Made by a program: the position numbers and the translations under genes
Source of the DNA: an uncultured Prevotella sp.
GTDB lineage: Bacteria; Bacteroidota; Bacteroidia; Bacteroidales; Bacteroidaceae
Reading direction: 5' to 3'
Length of the DNA: 64,000 bases
Assembly: GCA_946415245.1 (NCBI GenBank)
Contig: CAMKRS010000003.1
Coordinates: forward strand, 1-64,000
Shown: one piece after another, positions 60,140-64,000 of the stretch
How the letters are laid out: the number at the start of each line of letters is the position of its first letter
Numbering within the stretch: the first letter of the stretch is position 1
Notes under the pieces: generated by a model
What the model saw: only the letters and a program-made list of their open reading frames with translations
Databases searched by the model: none
What the model was told of the DNA's origin: nothing

Positions 60140-61426
60140 TTATTTTTTCAGATTCAGGCGGAGACCAAGCTGGAGGTTGAAACTGGTGGGCTGGTCCTTG
60201 AAGTAGTTGCACAAACGACTACCGTTGTCGAAGTAGTGCTTCACACCTGGTTCGGCATATAGGCCAAACTGAGGCAGGATATTATATTGAAGGCCTACCC
60301 CACCCTGAACGGAGAACTGCAAGCGGTCGCGATTGAGATGCTGCGTCACACCCTCGGAAGCCAGATACGTCTTGATGTTGTAATCGGCCTCAGCACCAGC
60401 AGACAGATAGATGTTCAAGCCACCACGATGGAACAGTTGATACTGCGCATTCAGTGGAATGCCCAAATAATGAAGTATCTGTTCCTGCGAGATAGCAGAA
60501 CCGTTGATGATAGACGCGAAGTCGGAGTGCAGACGGGTGTAGATGATGCCCGACGACAACGACCATTTCGTCGACAGCGGATAACTGACAGACAGTCCGA
60601 TAGCGATGGGCAGATAGTGTTTCTGTCGCTCTTCGTAGCCAACGAGATAGATAGGTTCGTCGCTCCGAGTGAGGGCTCTGTTGTGAGGCAGATACTGGTC
60701 TATTTCATAGCGAGCTGCCAAAGCATCGTCCATTCGCACACCATTGGATCGCTGCAGATGATTAAAGCCGTTGGAAGCATAGAGGGCGAGGGTCATTGCT
60801 TTGTCGGCTTTGGAAGACAATTGGGCGATTGCTTCGTCTATCTGGTGAAGGGGATCGTCGGTTTCGAGTTCTTTCTGAGGAAAGCGCCCCTTCAGGTCGA
60901 GTGGAGAATTGAGAGTTGAGAATTGAGAGATATCATTACTCTGCTGCGGGTTATTCTCAGCCTGAGGAATGTCTGAAATCTCAGTTGTTTCGTGGGTTTC
61001 GATGATAGATTTCTCAACAGAAGCCTGAGCCATAAGGTTTGTTGAAGGCTGAATCACGGGGACAGGCACCCTGATCTCCACTGCGCTACTATCATTGAGC
61101 CAGTCCCCATGATTCTTCTGCGACTCGGTAGGCACCTGTGGATTGGCCTGCGAGAGTTCTGGCTGAGGAGTTTGGGGAGTCTGAGGGGTTGGGGCTTCTG
61201 GGTTCGAAGAATGCCACAAGCGATAGCCTCCGCCAGCTACGAGAAGGGCGAGAGTTGCAGCCACAGCCCAACGGCGCAAGGGTACGAAACGGGCACGAGG
61301 CTTCTTGTTGCCTGCGAGGTCTTTGGGCAAGGCTGCCTCAATATCAGCCCACAGGTCGTCTGGTGGAGCTACTTCGCGCTCTGCCAGCTTATCATGCAGT
61401 TGTTGAGTCCATTTGTCCATTTTCAT
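60140..61426 (-). CDS. Dual membrane-spanning anti-sigma factor (second Dma-like copy)
   Basis: A 428-residue paralogue of 47048-48226. The cytoplasmic part shares the pattern LHDKLAEREVAPPDDLWADIEAAL. One TM helix (WAVAATLALLVAGGGYRLW) and a long Pro/Thr/Gln-rich periplasmic linker (about 75-190) follow. A PorT-like barrel ends FGLYAEPGVKHYFDNGSRL...LGLRLNLKK. A heptamer array in the linker (60904-60931) encodes FSTLNSPL. Its start overlaps the sigma stop (ATGA). Confidence 0.82.
   Translation of the reverse strand: MKMDKWTQQLHDKLAEREVAPPDDLWADIEAALPKDLAGNKKPRARFVPLRRWAVAATLALLVAGGGYRLWHSSNPEAPTPQTPQTPQPELSQANPQVPTESQKNHGDWLNDSSAVEIRVPVPVIQPSTNLMAQASVEKSIIETHETTEISDIPQAENNPQQSNDISQFSTLNSPLDLKGRFPQKELETDDPLHQIDEAIAQLSSKADKAMTLALYASNGFNHLQRSNGVRMDDALAARYEIDQYLPHNRALTRSDEPIYLVGYEERQKHYLPIAIGLSVSYPLSTKWSLSSGIIYTRLHSDFASIINGSAISQEQILHYLGIPLNAQYQLFHRGGLNIYLSAGAEADYNIKTYLASEGVTQHLNRDRLQFSVQGGVGLQYNILPQFGLYAEPGVKHYFDNGSRLCNYFKDQPTSFNLQLGLRLNLKK
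60904..60931. repeat. GAATTGA/GAGTTGA heptamer array in the anti-sigma linker
   Basis: Four 7-mers (GAATTGA, GAGTTGA, GAATTGA, GAGATAT) occur in frame. They encode part of the unstructured periplasmic linker. Confidence 0.88.
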
Positions 61427-61965
61427 ATCCTTTGTTTGTTTTTATATTCTACGATCATCTGTTGTAGCATCTTCTTCGCTCGGAAGAACAGCATAGCTGA
61501 GTTTTGTTCGCTGATGCCGAGCTGTTGGGAGATTTCGCGATGAGAGAGTTGCTCGAAGACGAAGAGGTTGAGTACCACTCGGTATTTGGCGGGCAGCTGT
61601 CCTATCATCGCGTCCAGCAGGTCTGGTGGCACTTCGCCCACATCCGGCTCTTCGTCTATCACGTCGTCGGGCTTCTCTTCTGTAAAGGGCAGACGCTCAT
61701 GTTCTCTGATATGGTCGATCGCTCGATTGGCGACAATTCTCGACACCCACGACTTCAACGAGCCTTCGCCCCGATAGTCGAAGTGGCCGATGTTGGTGAT
61801 GATCTTCACGAAACTGTCTTGCAGTACGTCGCGCATGTCGTCACGATTAGGGATATACCTCAGTCCGATCGCCATTGCATATTTCGAATAGCGATCGTAG
61901 AGTCGGCGCATTGCTGCCCGCTCCCCTTTACGTATGGCGTCTAACAGTTCGCGTTCTGTCTCCAC
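61423..61965 (-). CDS. ECF sigma factor (second Das-like copy)
   Basis: A 180-residue ECF sigma factor. Region 2 is YSKYAMAIGLRYIPNRDDMRDVLQDSFVKII, and region 4 is LPAKYRVVLNLFVFEQLSHREISQQLGISEQNSAMLFFRAKKML. It is clearly paralogous to the factor at 48226-48765. It lies 9 bp after a lipoprotein gene, so sigma, anti-sigma and lipoprotein form one unit. Confidence 0.92.
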   Translation of the reverse strand: METERELLDAIRKGERAAMRRLYDRYSKYAMAIGLRYIPNRDDMRDVLQDSFVKIITNIGHFDYRGEGSLKSWVSRIVANRAIDHIREHERLPFTEEKPDDVIDEEPDVGEVPPDLLDAMIGQLPAKYRVVLNLFVFEQLSHREISQQLGISEQNSAMLFFRAKKMLQQMIVEYKNKQRI

Positions 61966-61974
61966 AGATATTGT

Positions 61975-62646
61975 TTAGAGTTTTTTCTTTGCAACAAATA
62001 ATAATACAAAGGGTGACGGGAGGTCGTAAATCTTTGTTTCTAATCCATCGTAAACAAATACTTGGATTATCTTTATCTTCAGCGTCCATAAACCCGTCTC
62101 TATATCGTAAATTGCCTGACTTGGCCTCTCAGATATTAAAAAAAACATCATTTCTCTATTTGAATGGTCAACATCATAATACATCATACCTCCATAAATA
62201 GAAGTAGATGAAAAGTTGACTTGCATATTAGCTTGTATTTCAGCTTGCATTCCTCTAAGATCATAAAAGCCAAAATTGTAATAGGCTTTATTATCTGAAA
62301 GACCTAGAGGTATAACACGCATATAACGAGGATAAATTTCCGTTATATTAATATCCTTTTCCATCCCGATGACTTTCAAAGCTTTTGATACAACAATATC
62401 ACCTGGAATATGAAACTCTACATAATCACTGTCCATAACAACAATGGCCGATTCTGATATGACTTGCTGTTCAAGAATCCAATCTCCTTCAAATGTACCA
62501 AATTCATAATTCGTATTTACGGAATCATCTCCATTTGGCACGCGGGGTCCAGGTGCTGCGCTCATGTAATCATCATGTTCATCATCTTTCGTACAGGCAG
62601 CGAGGGCTACCACTAGCATCAATAATAGAAATAATTTCTGTTTCAT
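61975..62646 (-). CDS. Hypothetical lipoprotein heading the second sigma operon
   Basis: A 223-residue lipoprotein (VALAACTKD). The body is beta-rich with no recognised family: EFGTFEGDWILEQQVISESAIVV opens it like a lipocalin-type calycin, but the match is weak. It has the candidate ECF element in its promoter. As the first gene it may be a ligand sensor or a regulon output. Confidence 0.6.
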   Translation of the reverse strand: MKQKLFLLLMLVVALAACTKDDEHDDYMSAAPGPRVPNGDDSVNTNYEFGTFEGDWILEQQVISESAIVVMDSDYVEFHIPGDIVVSKALKVIGMEKDINITEIYPRYMRVIPLGLSDNKAYYNFGFYDLRGMQAEIQANMQVNFSSTSIYGGMMYYDVDHSNREMMFFLISERPSQAIYDIETGLWTLKIKIIQVFVYDGLETKIYDLPSPFVLLFVAKKKL

Positions 62647-62671
62647 ACCTTTGCTTTTTAATTGTTTTCTA

Positions 62672-62700
62672 CTTTTATAACGGCAAAATTACGAAATCTT
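62672..62700 (-). promoter_or_regulatory. Candidate ECF promoter of the second sigma operon
   Basis: Minus-strand AAGATTT (62694-62700), a 13-nt spacer and TTATAAAAG (62672-62680), with a housekeeping-type TAATTTTG (62684-62691) inside the spacer. It has the same double arrangement as at 48785-48814. Direct repeats TTTTAGGGAAATTCC and TTTTAGGGGAAATCC lie further upstream (62718-62755). Confidence 0.65.
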
Positions 62701-62778
62701 ACACGAAATCCTAAATTATTTTAGGGAAATTCCATTTTCTTTTAGGGGAAATCCTTTCAAGCGTTGGCGGTTTAGGGC

Positions 62779-62786
62779 TAATTTTG
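62779..62786 (+). promoter_or_regulatory. -7 box TAATTTTG for the PorT-like gene
   Basis: TAATTTTG, 60 bp before the ATG at 62847. Confidence 0.6.
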
Positions 62787-62802
62787 CAACGTGAAACCTT
62801 AT

Positions 62803-62837
62803 AAAGGTAAAAAGATAAAATAGTAAAAAGGTAAAAT
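62803..62837. repeat. AGGTAAAA octamer array in a 5' leader
   Basis: Four 8-nt units (AAGGTAAA, AAGATAAA, ATAGTAAA, AAGGTAAA) lie between the promoter and start of the PorT-like gene. Confidence 0.88.
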
Positions 62838-62846
62838 GTTTGGCTT

Positions 62847-63524
62847 ATGAAAAGGATGATGATTGCTATGCTGAGCTTGATGCTCACGTTGCCAATGATG
62901 GCACAATACGGGCGACCCCGCTACTCTTCAGGTCGCTATGGATATAGTACGTATACCCGTACGAGTTATCGTCACAACCCCGTGAACTCCTACTTCGGAT
63001 TCCGTGTAGGTGGGGCGTTCTCGACGGTCAGCTCTGATGACAAGTATCTCGATGGCGGTACGATGCGCTCAGGTCTGAACGTGGGCGCTGTGGCTGGATT
63101 CCAAGTGGCTCCTCACGCACCTATCTATTTCGAGACGGGTCTCTCCTTTATAGAAAAAGGTGGTAAGGGCAACTTCGAAGGTCGTAAGTTTACCTATAAC
63201 CTCGACTATCTGGAAGTGCCGCTGTTGCTGAAGTACGACTATAAGGTGGATCGCGATCTGAGCATCCAGCCCTTCTTAGGCGGTTATGTGGCAGCAGGCG
63301 TAGGCGGAAAGATTAAGGATTTCGGCCATCGTCAGGCTTACAGCTCCTACGATGATGATGCTTTCAATCGTTTCGATGGAGGTATTAAGGTGGGTTGTGG
63401 CTTGCAGTTCAACTACCTTTATGCGGAAGTGGGCTACGACTTTGGTCTGTCAAATATCAGTCGTGACTACTTCGACGATGCCCATACGGGCAGCCTCTTC
63501 GCAACGATCGGCGTAAACTTCTAA
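62847..63524 (+). CDS. PorT-like outer-membrane barrel protein
   Basis: A 225-residue exported barrel (signal to about MMAQYG). A Tyr/Arg-rich stretch (RPRYSSGRYGYSTYTRTSYR) precedes an 8-strand PorT-like barrel (YFGFRVGGAFS..., ending SLFATIGVNF), with LDYLEVPLLLKYDY as the typical mid strand. The function is unknown; relatives include type IX secretion and adhesion components. Confidence 0.82.
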   Translation: MKRMMIAMLSLMLTLPMMAQYGRPRYSSGRYGYSTYTRTSYRHNPVNSYFGFRVGGAFSTVSSDDKYLDGGTMRSGLNVGAVAGFQVAPHAPIYFETGLSFIEKGGKGNFEGRKFTYNLDYLEVPLLLKYDYKVDRDLSIQPFLGGYVAAGVGGKIKDFGHRQAYSSYDDDAFNRFDGGIKVGCGLQFNYLYAEVGYDFGLSNISRDYFDDAHTGSLFATIGVNF

Positions 63525-63529
63525 AATTA

Positions 63530-63588
63530 TTCCCACGTTGGGAACGTTTCATTCCCACCGTGGGAATCAAATGTTCCCAGTCTGGGAA
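63530..63588. repeat. Three tandem TTCCCAnnnTGGGAA palindromes, 22-nt period
   Basis: Palindromes at 63530-63544, 63552-63566 and 63574-63588 (TTCCCACGTTGGGAA, TTCCCACCGTGGGAA, TTCCCAGTCTGGGAA) start exactly 22 nt apart. They lie between two convergent genes and may act as a bidirectional terminator or protein-binding array. Confidence 0.88.
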
Positions 63589-63595
63589 TGAAAAG

Positions 63596-64000
63596 TTAGC
63601 TTTCTGCAAAGGCTGCAGCCTCTGCTTCAGCGATAATATCTTCGCGTGATTTCTCTTTGTGAGAGATATCGGAGAGGTCGAAGTCGTCTTCGAATTGAGA
63701 ATTGAGAGTTGAGAGTTGAGAGTTTGGATTACCTTCTTCGCTTGGGTCTGTGGAAGGGGTATTCTCTTTCCTCTTTCCACTTTCCTCTTTCCTCAAATCC
63801 TCCTGCTCGATGATAAAATCCTCCTGTTCTTTCTCCGGATCAGGCACGAGCATCGTGGGCTCTTCCTCCATCTTCGTGCGATCAGACTTTGCCTTGAAGA
63901 TGGCATCCACGAACTGCGGTTCGCGCTTCAGCTTCTGCAGCGTCTCTTTCGAGGCGTTCTGCTGGGCCTCTTTCTTGGAATAGCCTGAGCCGCGCTCGCC
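63596..64000 (-). CDS. rnc: RNase III, C-terminal part (cut by window end)
   Basis: The last 134 codons of a reverse gene that runs off the right edge. The visible start GERGSGYSKKEAQQNASKETLQKL is the end of a double-stranded RNA-binding domain as in RNase III. An acidic, disordered tail of about 100 residues follows, an extension often seen in Bacteroidales. A heptamer array (63691-63726) encodes NSQLSTLNSQF within the tail. RNase III itself is not visible, so the name rests on the dsRBD. Confidence 0.7.
   Translation of the reverse strand, partial: GERGSGYSKKEAQQNASKETLQKLKREPQFVDAIFKAKSDRTKMEEEPTMLVPDPEKEQEDFIIEQEDLRKEESGKRKENTPSTDPSEEGNPNSQLSTLNSQFEDDFDLSDISHKEKSREDIIAEAEAAAFAES
63691..63726. 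repeat. GAATTGA/GAGTTGA heptamer array in the RNase III tail
   Basis: Five 7-mers (GAATTGA twice, GAGTTGA twice, GAGTTTG) in frame inside the disordered tail. Confidence 0.9.

Noticed and set aside
63530..63588. Regular palindromes that could suggest a CRISPR array
   Set aside because: Only three units, 7-nt gaps instead of true spacers, and no cas genes.

Overview
The window reads as chromosomal DNA of a Bacteroidales bacterium, most probably Prevotella or a close relative (Prevotellaceae). The evidence is sequence-internal: promoters follow the Bacteroidetes form TTG-N20-TAnnTTTG, and I see no strong Shine-Dalgarno sites. The gene families are also typical: SusC/SusD, DUF4249 with a TonB receptor, BspA-type leucine-rich repeats, VirE/DUF3874, imelysin with a di-haem oxidoreductase, and an rSAM/lipoprotein pair. 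No tRNA, rRNA, CRISPR array or intact insertion sequence was seen.

Layout. 1-3.5 kb: the end of a SufS-like cysteine desulfurase, a Cys/Met-type PLP enzyme and a secreted GH2 glycosidase. 3.7-13.9 kb: two forward operons driven by near-identical promoters, one with a PstS-like protein, SusC and SusD, the other with a YtkA-like lipoprotein, a copper-type TonB receptor and a DAACS symporter. 13.9-21.8 kb: a reverse operon of DUF418 protein, M28 peptidase, TonB receptor, DUF4249 lipoprotein and an MG2-like protein. 21.9-28.8 kb: a bile-acid-hydrolase-type Ntn enzyme and a very tight reverse operon of acetyltransferases and other small-molecule enzymes. 28.8-33 kb: an outer-membrane receptor, a LiaF-like protein and a LytTR regulator. 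33-41.3 kb: a haem/iron block with a hemerythrin-LuxR regulator, porin, imelysin, di-haem oxidoreductase, CcsBA and a second LuxR regulator. 41.3-44.1 kb: O-acetylhomoserine sulfhydrylase, a divergent Lrp regulator and an acid phosphatase. 44.2-47 kb: a VirE/VapE-type ATPase next to an AT-rich, palindrome-filled region. 47-62.7 kb: two copies of an ECF sigma factor with a predicted dual-membrane anti-sigma factor. Between them lie a serpin, lipoproteins, a BspA-like protein, a broken HigB/intact HigA pair, small barrels and an rSAM/lipoprotein pair. 62.8-64 kb: a PorT-like barrel and the end of RNase III.

Two things stand out. First, both sigma operons and four other genes or gene pairs (serpin, lipoprotein 55559, barrel 57856, rSAM-lipoprotein 58581), plus one orphan site, share an unusual element, AAGATT(T/C)-N13/14-TTATnnAnG. 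It looks like the promoter of these ECF sigma factors and would place the rSAM/lipoprotein system in an envelope regulon. Second, the window is peppered with short degenerate tandem arrays of 7-8 nt units (and 21-nt superunits). They lie at gene starts, in signal-peptide cores and inside reading frames, where they encode beta-hairpin-like peptides.
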